Positions 35,545 through 47,011 of a stretch of DNA of 64,000 nt are shown piece after piece (within the stretch, counting starts at the first letter, position 1; every line of letters begins with the position of its first letter). The stretch is from NCBI GenBank assembly GCA_021234535.1, contig CM037840.1:16633415-16697414 (forward strand). The letters run 5' to 3'. This DNA is from Stichopus chloronotus (taxonomy: Eukaryota; Echinodermata; Holothuroidea; Aspidochirotida; Stichopodidae). Position numbers and translations under genes: made by a program. The notes below the pieces were generated by a model, which was not told where the DNA came from, did not search any database, and worked only from the letters and a program-made list of their open reading frames with translations.

Positions 35545-35817
35545 TCAGCAAAATAAAGACTGACTCAATCTCCAATCCTCTTCTCCAATGAACTCCTTGC
35601 TCATCCCACCTGCTGTCTTCCCTGCAGCTCTACCATATCTGTTTCTAATGAAGTCTTTCACATTTGTCCACTTCCGTCCAGAAAGGCAAGGGTAAGTTTA
35701 CAGAGCAGTTTCTATATCTGCTTTTCCAGGGAGCCTGTTTAAAAGAATGTTTCTTAAATGCTGCCTGGACAGCTGACGTCTCCTCTTCAGACCAAGGACG
35801 CCTTTTGTATTTTCGAC
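35545..35817 (-). pseudogene. SANT-like last exon, frameshift plus stop
   Basis: The acceptor ATATTTCAG lies before 35817. It reads GRKYKRRPWSEEETSAVQAA. After a frameshift near 35730 it continues PGKADIETAL, a TAA at 35698-35700, then GRKWTNVKDFIRNRYGRAAG and a final stop at 35545-35547. Both halves match the orphan exon at 27488 and the family's 'RPW...E..AV......(V/L)PGK.........W..VKD...N' domain. SANT/Myb-like folds often bind DNA or histones; the role here is unknown. Confidence 0.65.
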
Positions 35818-36313
35818 CTGAAATATAGGTTAACATGAAACACTAAGGTATGACTTTAATTCTTTGTTGAAATCACAGTTAATTTGGCAGGACTTTGTTT
35901 AACTTGGCTAGTTGTTGCAAACAGAAAATGGTATGTCCCACTTTAAATGTTCCTGCAATCATAATGCATTTTGGTTGCAGAAATGTAAAAAGCATACTTT
36001 CTATGTGCCACACCTCTGCCCAAAATTTTCTTTGAGAATAATAGCTTTTGTATTTTGCATATAATTCGTTAGCCATTTGAATACAAACTATCAGTCGTAG
36101 CTTCCAAACCATAAAAATCAACTGCCTCCACTTTGTATGAACATTGCTCACATTTGAAATTGCACATCAAAATTTTGGGTTTAAAATGATACTGCAGTTT
36201 TAAACATGTTCCACGTAATCACTCAATACTATCTAACTTTACTTGAAAGCATTTAGTTATTGCACCCACTGAATTATTGATTATAATTTGAGCCTTTGAT
36301 TTTGAAATGATAC

Positions 36314-36421
36314 CTTTCATTTCCTTAGTGTTCAGAGCCTCAGGTTCCTGCGAGATTGACGCTGTGAACACTTGTTCATCTTTGTCTTCACCACTGCTGC
36401 AATTGCTTTCATCTGTTACAT
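36314..36421 (-). CDS. Acidic linker exon of the SET-recombinase gene
   Basis: The 108-nt exon has an acceptor TTTTTCTCCATAG before 36421 and a donor GTATCA after 36314. It reads DVTDESNCSSGEDKDEQVFT and ends TKEMK. It joins in phase 1 both to the exon ending at 36865 and to the SANT-like exon starting at 35817. Confidence 0.6.
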
Positions 36422-36864
36422 CTATGGAGAAAAATAGATGATTATGTCCAATGTGCCTTAGGGATCAGACTGGATAAATTGTTTCTAGCTTATATTACAT
36501 TCTAATTCATTAGAAATGAAGTACAAAACATATGAACAAAAGTCAACCTGCTGAAAACATGACAGATTACAAAAGACAGAACAAAAGAAATATAATTTAC
36601 CAGAGTGGATGTTGCCATTTCCAACTATGACAAATTATTCACAGCATCATCATGACATAGCACTTTGATTCTAGGAGGCATGGCATGCTTAGGTTCTGTT
36701 GTTCGTGTTTGTTTTTTTTTTTTTATAGACGTTCTGGTACTTGCCATACTAGACATGGAAAAAGTTTACATGAGAGTTTCAGCAATGTATTTTGCAGTTT
36801 TCCTGTCCCTTCAAATTGAACATTTCATCTAGAATAGATGCTACTTGAACTATGAAAAGCATAC

Positions 36865-38559
36865 CATCATCTTCATTCATGTCAATTTCGTCTAGCCGTT
36901 TGCCTGCGAGCTTTGATGTTGTACCTTCCTGCAGAGAAAGGAGGAGCTTTGAAATCTTGGCCGCTTGTACTGTAGATTCTGGAAGCCTGTAGTCATGGCC
37001 CAGAAATTTAGCCAATATGTCCAACTCCTTATCACGTAGGTTCAAAACCTGACTGACAGTTGCAATGTGCTTTCTCAAACTGGTGGAACGCAAATGTGTT
37101 GGGTTCTTTGCACCACTTAAGTTGGCAAATTTCCTAATACAATCAGAACCTCGAATGTGTCCATCCGAGTTGTGGAAGCCATGTGGAAAAAGATATTTGT
37201 TGGTGCCGTTAACACTAACCTCTTTCCTCTTAGCGAGGAGAAGATCGATGGTCTCTTCCATTTCTGCAGTAAGGAGCATTGGAACTGTGTTGCCTCTCTT
37301 ACCTACAATTTCAACTCTCTAACTTTTTCATTAATTCTTTTTCAAAAGTGGTCATAGAATCTGCTAGAATGTCACTGTTTCGTAGTCTTTCGCTGTCATT
37401 TTAGAAACTTCCCCTTGTCTACGTCTGTTGAAAAGCATGACCGGTGTGAGCACTACTTCATTGAGAGTTTTCCATGCTGATGGTACATCTTGAGTTCCAC
37501 TGCTTAGCTTTGATTGCTCTTCCTCCCCAACCTTCTTCAGGTATGATGTGAGACACATAATATCTGCAGTCAGAGGCAGTCTGTGCAGAGTGTGCGATGG
37601 GCACGTGTAGCAATATCTTCAGCCCACTTCAACTCACAAAGCTCGTAAAAGTCAGAGGATAGCTTCACAGCAGCATCATCACCTGCTTGAAGAGCATTGC
37701 GCCTTTCAATATCATGGCACATGAGCAGCACTGACTACATGTTGGTACTTGGCTGGATGGATAAAGTCACTCAGATTGCCATCTGGTTCACCACTGATGA
37801 CACGCACCTCCATCAGTAACCTAGCAATTTCCCGTAGTTTAGTACGAATACAGCCCTGCTGCTCAGGGTCGTGCCCCAGCTTCATGTATTCCTTCCTAGC
37901 TAGTTGAATGATCACATCATCACTTTTTACACATCTGGAAACTGCATCACTTTTCAATCTTCCCAATATTTTATTCATGTCAGCATTATCACTGCTAGGA
38001 CCTGGCAAGAGCAGAGACCCGGCTCTCAACCTGTTCCCCCTTTTCTTGCTCCCCTCATCTTCTTTTCCATCACTTTCCAAAGCGCACTTGTGTTTCCAAA
38101 GAAAAACCTTGGCAAAGTAGGCATAGCAAGAAGAGCAAGGTACAAAGTCTTTTGCTTCTCCTTCTTCAGTAGGTCTGTATTTAACAATCAGTTCGCCGTG
38201 ACCTTCCAAATTCCTGAGTTTAGTTAGTTTGACATCTTTTAGGTGAGCACAACTTTCTTCCATCCGATCGCATTCAGCATCCATGTCAGCTAGTTTTGAC
38301 TGTGGTTTTTCGCAGTAGAAACACATATGTTTTTTGTCATATTTCCGGCCTTCGTCATTGTTTGTGGTTCGGACTGTGATATTCCTCCTGGCACCTTGGT
38401 CACCAATGATGTCATTACCTTCACTTTTGCGTTGATCAGACCGTAAGTGAACAGTGATATTTGGATACACAATGTTATCTTCATCTGAATCTTCTGAAGG
38501 TGGCACATATTCTTCATCAGACGGTTCCGAGTCTTCCTCGGTCGACTCCGAACAATCAC
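36865..38559 (-). pseudogene. Large exon: acidic region, zinc fingers, tyrosine recombinase-like domain
   Basis: The acceptor TTTCCCCTCACAG lies before 38559 and the donor GTATGC after 36865. It starts with acidic DCSESTEEDSEPSDEEYVPP, then a Cys pair HMCFYCEKP, a CSSCYAYFAKVFLWKHKC finger, and a helical part (CIRTKLREIARLLMEVRVIS). After frame breaks at about 37725 and 37590 comes VMLFNRRRQGEVSKMTAKDY, the first Arg box of the recombinase fold. Breaks near 37395 and 37310 follow, then VEIVGKRGNTVPMLLTAEM and TSLRKHIATVSQVLNLRDKE with ILAKFLGHDYRLPES. In relatives I recall, about eight residues sit between GHD and YRLPE, so the stretch around the would-be catalytic Tyr seems deleted. Confidence 0.65.
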
Positions 38560-41040
38560 CTGTGAGGGGAAAGAGAAGCACATTACATTCATCATTTTAT
38601 GTGTAGGTTTTGCACCAAAGATTTCTATGAAATTGATCTCTTCATTTAGAATGTAAAACTTGTTTACGTTCCCTTAAATTTTATGACAGCAGAAAATGAA
38701 GCCAATAAATTAGCCAACAAGTAGTCTTTCCAGATGAGAAATAACTTCTTTGCCTACCAAATGAGCTACGCAGACATATGTAAGGGGAGCAACATTGCTG
38801 ATCATACAATACCATTTAGTTCTCATAAGGAATGTTCTAATGTAACATATTCCTGTCAGAGAGAATGAATAAGGAAAATTACATAAGTGCTAAAAACGCT
38901 TAATTTTTCGAAAGTGAGAATGTAACTTTACAGTATTACAAGGATCCTACAAGACCAAACTCTCCTTGGGTAAGTGTTGACAGTTTCCATCAGAGGCTTT
39001 TATCAACATTTATCAGGGATATTTATTGGATTTTTGAAAGAAAAAAGAATCAAATTGATGGGACGTTTTTGGTAACACTTTTTGTAATGAAGATTATCCT
39101 CACAAATACGTTTGAAGACGTGAGGCTTGTTTATACAAAGTCTGAAGTAGCTTGGTGAGGTGATTTAAGTGCTATTGAGGTAAAGTTTGTACAACATTGA
39201 AGAAGATGGAATGAGCCCCTGCTTATTGAGAGAAAGGGGAATCAGGAATGACTCAAAAAAATATTCTAGTTTAGGAAAGCATACCAAGCAGTAGTACAAA
39301 TTATGTTCTCTCATATTTCTGAAGGCTGCTAAAGATTTTCAATGTTTGCCCACTTGAATAGAACATCTCATTATGAATATATCTATGACATCTGTGTTTG
39401 CCACTGCTTACATACACTGGTATGACAAAAGGATTTCCATCGGATACTGTAAGACCCACTCTCCACCCATCCCTTTCAAATGTAGACTAAGGTAACTTAA
39501 TTACACACCCTTACACAAATAATTTATACACCACGTTCATCGTTTTCAGTTACAAACTACAAACTACGCATAAGTCACAAAATGCAGATTCAACCAAACC
39601 TTCCTGTCCATTCCCCTTCCTTTCAATATTTGACCCCCTATATATCACTTCACTAGGTGCCTTCAATTTCAATAGAGTCTTCAACTTCAAGCTGTGGTGA
39701 GTTGCAATTGCATCATGTACTTTATTGGTGATGTCATTACTTGAGTTCACCTCTAAGATATCTGTTAAGTAAAAAAACAAATGATATTGCAGTCTATCAC
39801 ATCCACTTATATCTAATATCAGAGACTTGTGCTAGTGACAATACAATAATTCCATATTGGTAGCCCCACCTACAACCTTTAGTGAATTAAAAAAAAAACA
39901 TCACTTTGAAAGAAAATTTGCAGTTTGAACTTTCAGGTCAAAGCAGGATGTGCTGTTGGAAGAAAAAAAACAGCCTTTAACATTTATTAACAGGGCTTGA
40001 CACTTGTTCATACCCCTCAGCGCCTTTGATGTGGTTTTCTCTATGTACAATCCTTTAGAGGGACGGTGACAGTGTAAACCTAACAGGTTAGTCATGGACT
40101 TGTATGCATAATGCGTTATGTAAAGCAAAAGCATTGTGTTGTGACAAACACTAAATAAATGATGGGGTCTGCATATGCTTCTCCCTGAAAACATTGTTAG
40201 TGAATTTTTCAATGTTACCACAAATTGGCCCGATAATGACTTTTGACCTCCATAAGAAACGAGAGACTTGTTTTACTATATGATGTACACCTACTGGTTA
40301 TAAAATCAGTTCAAGATTCCTCTTTAAGAAATAATGTTCACAAGGATTTTATAATCTCAATCCTCTTTTACCTCCAATTACTTGTTACCGCCTCCAAAAG
40401 ATAAGCTTAACCCAATAAGCTTCTTGCAATTACGGTATGTACTCATTGCATTTTAATTTATTCAAAGTGAGTTAACTGTAAAACAAAAGAAATATTAGTC
40501 TTGCAGTCAGGAATGGCGGCCATAACCAGCAATTTCAAAAAAACACCTTTCTGCATACATCGTACAGTATTTCCTTGTAAAAGTGAAATTTAGTACTTGC
40601 TCCTTACTAAAACTCTACCTATTATGTTTTTAACTGCCAAACAGGGTCTGTACAATGAACAAATATTACTCATCTGTGTGACCAGGTTCGGCACCAGCAA
40701 TTTAATCAACCTGTAATGCAATATTCGTTAGTAGTAAAATAAATGTTGACATATCAACATCAATTACTTGCATCTAGAGCCAAGAAAGATTGTGTAGCAA
40801 TTTTGCACCGGAAAATCATCTCTGGTACTCTGGGAAAGCAGCATCAATTTTCCACAGTGTGAATTTCAAGAGCATGAATACTAAGTCAAATATCTTTAAC
40901 AATGTCTTCAACATGTATAAATGGCAATATAAACTGCAAGGTAACTGACATTGTATTGAAATCATCACAAAAATGTCATTCCAAGAAAGATACAATAAAC
41001 AAAACAAACAGAGAGAGCTAAAGGAGTAGAAAGAATTAAC
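38560..41040. other. Intron of the SET-recombinase gene
   Basis: A minus-strand frame at 39780-39550 has an exon-like acceptor but does not fit the phase of the neighbouring exons. Nothing else coding is seen. Confidence 0.35.
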
Positions 41041-41068
41041 CTGAACAACTTTGTGCAGAAACGGGTGC
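41041..41068 (-). CDS. 28-nt microexon linking SET and recombinase exons
   Basis: Between acceptor CTCTTGTTCCAG and donor GTTAAT the sequence encodes APVSAQSCS plus one base. It turns phase 0 (end of the SET exon) into phase 1, exactly what the exon starting at 38559 needs. It is assigned by phase and position, not by similarity alone. Confidence 0.45.
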
Positions 41069-41478
41069 CTGGAACAAGAGAAGTCAGGTATCCAATTCAG
41101 TTTGTTTCCCCCACACCTGATTCTTCCTGAAAGTTTACCAAACTTATCCCATTGCCAAAGTAACATATTCTGGATGATTGTGAAGCTTTTTCACTGATTC
41201 ATGTCTTCACTTTTGCAAACCAACAGCAGTGAACTCTACACAAGAAGTAATTTTGATGTTCTCTGAATGGCAAGCTTGACCATGACAAAAAGTAAATGCC
41301 ATGTGTATGTGTGTGCATGTTCACAACATTCCGGTTCTGAAAGTTGGCCTTTTTGCTTCATATAAGTAATCTAAAGTATTCCCCACACTTCAAATCTTGC
41401 AACACATTTTTCGTAAAATTTGCCCTTTTCTGTATAATGTTAACAAACTGTATTGAAAATAACATTCACTATTAATAC

Positions 41479-41685
41479 CTTGTTTATCCATGGCATCTGA
41501 TCTTCCCCGATCCCGTAGTCATACAAGATTTCCTGGTTTACCTCAATTCTTTTCGTAGCATACAAGCATAGACAGGACAAGTTGATGTTTTCACATGCAT
41601 TTTTGCATTGATTTCATCTTTGGAGCCATGGTTGACCAGGCGACCAAGTCTGGGACCGTGCGTAGGTTCAGGTGTAGCATCCACA
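41479..41685 (-). pseudogene. SET domain C-terminal exon (KMT5A-like), one frameshift
   Basis: The acceptor CATATTTCTTGCAG lies before 41685 and the donor GTATTA after 41479. It reads CVDATPEPTHGPRLGRLVNH, the SET 'DA......GRL.NH' motif for SAM and substrate binding. After a one-base shift near 41590 it gives CLCLYATKRIEVNQEILYDY, with the catalytic EILYDYG motif. This matches the C-terminal half of KMT5A/SETD8-like enzymes, which monomethylate histone H4 Lys20 in animals. Substrate for this copy is unknown. The N-terminal half ('GRGVFA...') was not found upstream in the window. Confidence 0.7.
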
Positions 41686-42165
41686 CTGCAAGAAATATGA
41701 GAAAGGTTAGTATAGCTATAATAACTGAAAAGTAGTATACTGTATATTGCCTCAAAGCACACACTGTCTTTCCTTTTTTGATGCAGAGAGCAGTTATTGA
41801 GGAGGAAAATTTAATTACTGCTGACCCTTTAAGACCCACCAAACTGAGTGAAAATAAGCTGTGTAGTTGGCTCAAAGGTGTTTTTCTTCCTTCATTTAGC
41901 ACGTTCCAGTTTAATATCATTGATGGAGCAGTCATGGAGCCAACATTTTAAGAGCAGCTACCACACTGTGACTTCATAACGACTGTGCAACTGAAATAAA
42001 TGAATACATTTAGCCCGTTCTGTAGGAAGGGATTGCATGCAAATGAAATGATGAGGCAAAAGTCTCATTTTCTTGACAACTAGATCCTGAAACGGCCAGG
42101 CATATTCTTTTTCATGTTTTGACATACATCCTAAATGTTACATTGTCAAACTCGTCACGAAGCTT
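41686..42165. other. Short spacer between SET exon and the 20-kb element
   Basis: There is no exon in this stretch. The missing upstream SET exon would be expected here or, if the element split the gene, beyond 62584. Confidence 0.4.
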
Positions 42166-42169
42166 TGAA

Positions 42170-42770
42170 ATACGGAAGCTTAAAAGTGCCATCAAGATAA
42201 GTATATCTTTGCCCCCATAAGTTGACAATTTTCAGCAAAATGTCTACATAACGAGATAATATCTCATCAAAAAACAGAAAAATGATCAATTGTTCAGTTG
42301 TGTTATCTTAACAACTCAACATTTTTCTGCAAAATGTTCAAATGACAAGTTATCACATCTCATCAATTCGACAATTTTCTGCAAAATGTCTAATTGTTCA
42401 TTTCTTTTTGAAGTGAGCAATTGCACAATTTTCTGCAAAATGATCAAATGACAACTTATTACATCTTGTCAATTAAACATTTTTTTGCAAAATGTCTAAT
42501 TGTTCATCTCTTTTTGAAGTAAGTAATTGAACAATTTCCTGCAAAATGTTCGAATGACAACTTATTGCATCTTCTCAATTTAACAATTTTCTTCAAATTG
42601 CTGACTTGTTAACTTCTTTTCTAAGTGAGCAATTGAACAATTTTCTGCAAAATGTTCAAATGACAACTTATTACAACTTGTCAATTCAACATTTTTCTGC
42701 AAAATGTTCAAATGACCACTTACCACTTTTTGTTAACTCAACAATATTCTGCAAAATGTCGACTTCCTCA
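42170..42770 (+). repeat. Left terminal inverted repeat with tandem array
   Basis: 42170-42360 matches the reverse complement of about 62390-62580 with few differences (one C missing, a variable A-run, a few single-base changes). 42290-42770 is an array of about ten units with the core TTTTCTGCAAAATGTT. Two unit types alternate: one followed by CAAATGACAACTTATTACAT, the other by CTAATTGTTCATTTCTTTTT. Confidence 0.75.
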
Positions 42771-44984
42771 GTTCTGGTAAGCTGTTCCTCGTAAACCACC
42801 TGTACATATACTGTACAGCCAGGTTGATGATCTTATTACGTACTGTACTATTACAGTAATTTGTCTGTAGACTTCACAGAAGTAGCCGGCCTAATCCGAA
42901 TGTCCGATGTAATTAACCGAAACAATCATGGCGGAGGAAACAATCCAAATACTCTTGACCTGTAGGGGCCATTCAAGATTGGCTTCCGCCGGTAGGGGCA
43001 AGCGGGGGAGCGATATAAAGACTTTAAGCCGTCAGGTAAATGTTGTCGTCTTATATAGCCCATAAGTAACGATCACGTCATCGAAAGATAATTTTTGATG
43101 CCACTAGCTACTCTAACATGACAGTCTAACGTTTCAGTTGCTAGGCTACTGGCTAGTCAAGCCTAACGCAGAGTAGGCCTAGCTCCCTCCGTTTTAAATT
43201 CCAGTGGTTTCACGTACGTTATGATTGTCTATGTCTCAGTCAAAGTGATAGTAAGGGTACATAGAATGACACATCCCCTAGAAGGATGCACCTGTAGCCA
43301 TTGCTGAGACTGTATTACTTCAGAGAACCTAACCTATTTTGTTAAAAACAGAATTACATAATTCCTTAAACATAGTGTCGCTGATGATCGAAGCCTGTCA
43401 CTCCTGCCAGTCCTGGTTCTTTGAGGTTTTCCACCCTTGCCAATAGGCTAGGCTTCAAATCCTACTTTGAAATGTCACTTGATTACAAAACAACCCAGAA
43501 GGACCTCAAAATACCACCATATTTAAAAATGATGATGCACTGGTAGACATAAGTTTACATGATTACATGTTTACACCTTATATGCAACGTGTCAATTTAG
43601 GTGCATACAGGTACTTCTAACAGCAGAAATCATGGGTTCATGCTGTTCTCGACTTTAAAGTGAGAAGGGACAGCACAGGAAATTTTTTCATATTATTACA
43701 TTTCTAAGGTACTGCTTGTACTTAAAAACCCCATGTAAATGAGTGTTTTGGAAATTTTACCAAATTCATAGGCCCCCTAATCATCGATCAAATCCTTAGG
43801 CGCATCATTCTAGGTGCATATACTCATTGAGTGAAGTGATTTTAATCAGACCAGTGGTCAAAAAGGAACCCGGGGGGGGGGGGAGTTGATTAGGCCATTG
43901 ACTACGTTAGATTTTAATGCATTTAGGAATATTTTTACCCCTGATTCCCTGAAAAAATTGTTTGCCCCACTTCATTAGGATGCAGGTTGTACTTTCGTGC
44001 AGCTAGGCTTTAAAATAGATATAGCTTAATGCTGTATGTCATGCCTATCATGGGACGCACCAAAATATGGGAACCCACTGCAACAGTTGCTGACTCCCCC
44101 CTTCCAACAGGTGTGTACGTTCCATTTCACCCCATTTCACAGTCTTTTTTCTTGCTAACCAGTCTAAAAGTTTATATTTTACCATCCTTAAGCCACCCTC
44201 CCAAAAATGCATTCAGTATTGCTCTTATAAGTATGATACTTTTAACTATTAAACTAGGATAAAAAGAAATTGATTTGCAGTCTGCTATGGCGCATTTACC
44301 AACAAGTAAAAATAATAGCCATGACATTAAGGACAATCAACCTCACTTGGAGTTGTCTTTGTTTTGACCGGCCCTCCAAATTGTGGGAGGCAGGCATGTA
44401 ACTGTGTGCTGTCGGTGTTCCAGTTTCAAATTAGCTTAACTTTTATGAAAAAAAGTATCCTACTGAGTTGAAAAAGCTGAAAGAACACCCGGCGGATGAG
44501 TACCAGGTAGAATGCATGTGCAAGTAACAGGATCCCAGTGTCGGCGGCATGGCGAGGTTGATTGATCGACCCACGCCGAACTACTAAGGATCACGGGATA
44601 GCTGCTGACACTGACCAATCACAGGTCAAATGGTTGACCTACGTAATGGAGTGAGGCGGTTGCCCATCCGTGATCTACCAATCATGAAAGGTGCAACCTT
44701 TCTGAGAACAGGGTCTAAGTTTACTATTTTTAATGTATTCTATTGTCTAATCTGACTGTCAGAGGGAAATAAAGAAACAGTTAAATAAATCTGGGATTCT
44801 GGGGTAAACACCGGAAGACTGAACTTTGTACGACCTTTTGTGTACGGTGGGGTAGATTTACCATCTCTATACAACAATATTACTCCATTGAACAGGGAAC
44901 TCATGAACACAGAATTTTAATGATTGACAGTATCAAATAGATGCTCCTGTGATAGTGGCAAGTATAGGCCTTTATACGTTAGAT
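42771..44984. other. No supported gene inside the 20-kb element
   Basis: No exon match was found. A G-run lies near 43871-43880. The plus frame at 44029-44262 is unconvincing. Upstream exons of the RING gene could lie here but are not recognisable. Confidence 0.4.
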
Positions 44985-45640
44985 TTATTGGTTTCGATGA
45001 GAAATCTATGCAGTTATGATTGCATGTATGTGTACGGGTGCAGACGGTATGCATGGTGTGTGTTTGTGATGCAATTAATTTGTTTACACAATATCTTGAC
45101 ATAGGTAATTCATAAAGTTCTCTTACTTAATACATTGATATCCCATATCAAGTAGAACTATATAGATTTTGGAGGAGGTCAAAGGTCATCTGAGGTCACC
45201 AGAGATCAAACACTGAAAAACTGAACATTTCTTGCATGCAATGAATACTCTTCATCGTTGCTGTGTAGGTTTGGCATATTGAGAGGAAAAAACCTGTTTT
45301 GTTGCAGAGGTCAAAGGTCATCTGGGGTCACCAGAGGTCAAATTGTTAAAAACCTTGTGCACATGATATCTCCAGATGGGAGTGATGGATACTCTTGCAC
45401 TAAATGCAAGGCATTTTAACACATGGTATGAAACTTTCTCTTCTTGAAATATGACAGGCACAAGGTTTTCAGTGTTTTCCCAGTGTTTCACCTCAGGTGA
45501 TGACCTCAAATCTTTGGACCAAAAATAAACCCTTGATTCTTAGTTTTAGAGTTATATTTGAGAAACAAACTTAATAAAGAATCTGAAATGAGTACATCGA
45601 AACTACAATGCATTTTTGCATTCTGGTTTAAGATACAATA
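44985..45640 (+). repeat. AGGTCA-rich MITE-like repeat, fullest copy
   Basis: The left end GGTTTCGATGAGAAATC is at about 44990 and the right end ACATCGAAACTACAATGCAT then TTGCATTCTGGTTTAAG is near 45593-45633. The ends are inverted versions of each other (GGTTTCGATGA / TCGAAAC). It contains two blocks of AGGTCAAAGGTCATCTG(A/G)GGTC at about 45176 and 45308. Confidence 0.6.
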
Positions 45641-46139
45641 GAGTCTTTGTCCAAAACCAAAAACAGCTCAACCTTGGGCAGCTACATCAGCAAGCACTGT
45701 TTTCTGTGAAGTAACAGGAGAGACCTGTGCTAGTGTGAAGTCGCGGGAGATCCTTTGCTGCAATTAAGTCACAGGAGGTTTCTTTCTGTCAGCTCACAGC
45801 AGTGGATTCCTTTATTGCATAGTTGATCAGATAAAATTTGCACATCAAAAGTGAAGTCACACTTAGTTGCCATGAGCAGTTTCAAGGGTAGAGTACAGAT
45901 TTTATACTTGTTTTGTTTCCTATTGAGTAAATGTGGGCCATTGATTTTACTTGTGGTGAGAGGCCAACTTAGGTCACTACCATCAAGCTGTGGGGATCCT
46001 AATGGTACGGTATGACTTCACTACACAATAGTACTGCAGAACATTTAGCATACACAATTCTTCTCTGGTAAATATTAGTCTAAATGTTATGTAATGAATT
46101 CATCAAAACTTTACTAATGCATCCTGGCATTATGGTGGT

Positions 46140-46810
46140 TTTCTCATGTTAAAGTTAGCATTACAATGGCATGTGCGGTTAATTTGTGTTGCCTACCTTG
46201 TAAAACATGATTGATCAAAAAGAGAAGCTTGGACAGATCTCATACATGATAGTATTGGTCTACCTTATTGAGTCCAACAAGTCGGCTAGCTGTTATTGGT
46301 GAAGGTCAAAGGTTATTTGGGGTCAACTGGAGTCAAAGGGTAAAACCTTGTAAACACAATACTGCAAGAAGGGAAGTTGGACAGGTCTGGTATTAGGTCA
46401 GTGTTGTTTTGCTGCAGATCAAAATTTGTTTGGGGTCAATGCACGTAAAATTGTTAAACCAGCTGTAAACACAATATCTCAAGTTCAAGAAAAGCTTGGA
46501 ATGATTGCACTTTTGGCATGTAGCCTACTGCTTCCAGTGAATATGACAGGTGAGTCTGGGCCAGTTGGCATCAAATTGTAAAAATCTTGTAAAAAACTAT
46601 ATCTGAAGAATAGAAGCTTGGAAAGATCTCATACTTGATCTGTTGATGCACCTCGACGAGTGCAAGAATTAGATACCTATTGATTTGGATAGGGTAAAAG
46701 ATCATTTGGGGTTAACATATCCTCACCTTATACTATACATCAGATTCAAAATAATTTCATGATTGAATCATCAAAACCACAATGCCTACAGGCTTTCCAG
46801 TTCCAGATAG
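46140..46810 (+). repeat. AGGTCA-rich MITE-like repeat, decayed copy
   Basis: The copy contains AAGGTCAAAGGTTATTTGGG, several CACAATAT/ACACGAT-like CTCAAG words and a right end ATCATCAAAACCACAATGCC near 46788. It ends about 130 bp before an exon of the RING gene. Confidence 0.5.
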
Positions 46811-46937
46811 AAGATTGCTGTTCTCTCAGAACATTGTACAGTTGAAACCTCTGTAACTGGTTCATAGTGATTGCATAAAATTTCAGCACAGACCTAAATA
46901 CTAAATGTTCTCTCTCTCTTCATTTTTCCTCGTTCAG

Positions 46938-47011
46938 AATCAACAAAATTATCTGCTTTAGTGAAGAACCTCAACGTTGCTCTAGTCCATGGAAAGAAAG
47001 ATTTTGATCAG
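46938..47011 (+). CDS. RING gene, upstream exon
   Basis: The 74-nt exon has an acceptor TTTTTCCTCGTTCAG before 46938 and a donor GTAGAG after 47011. It reads STKLSALVKNLNVALVHGKK and ends DFDQ, in phase 0. At least one more exon lies upstream. Confidence 0.5.

Larger units (their letters stand above)
35545..41685 (-). pseudogene. SET - zinc finger - tyrosine recombinase-like - SANT-like fusion gene
   Basis: Five minus-strand exons join in phase. They are the SET-C half (41685-41479), a 28-nt microexon (41068-41041), a 1695-bp exon with acidic linker, zinc-binding motifs and a recombinase-like fold (38559-36865), a 108-nt acidic exon (36421-36314) and a SANT-like exon (35817-35545). The phases at all four joins agree (0, 1, 1, 1). 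From memory, fish and some invertebrate proteins annotated 'KMT5A-like' have a similar order. The SET part would be a lysine methyltransferase. The recombinase-like part has the Arg box (NRRRQGEVSKM) and the LRKH...FLGHD box. At least five frameshifts and one stop show it is not intact here. The N-terminal SET half is missing. Confidence 0.65.

Noticed and set aside
39550..39780. Minus-strand exon candidate (DILEVNSSNDITNKVHDAIA...)
   Set aside because: Its phase does not fit between the SET exon and the exon at 38559, whereas the 28-nt microexon at 41041-41068 does.
42290..42770. Regular repeats that might suggest a CRISPR-like array
   Set aside because: Units vary in length and sequence, the 'spacers' are themselves repeated, and the context is animal DNA. 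They fit foldback-element end arrays.
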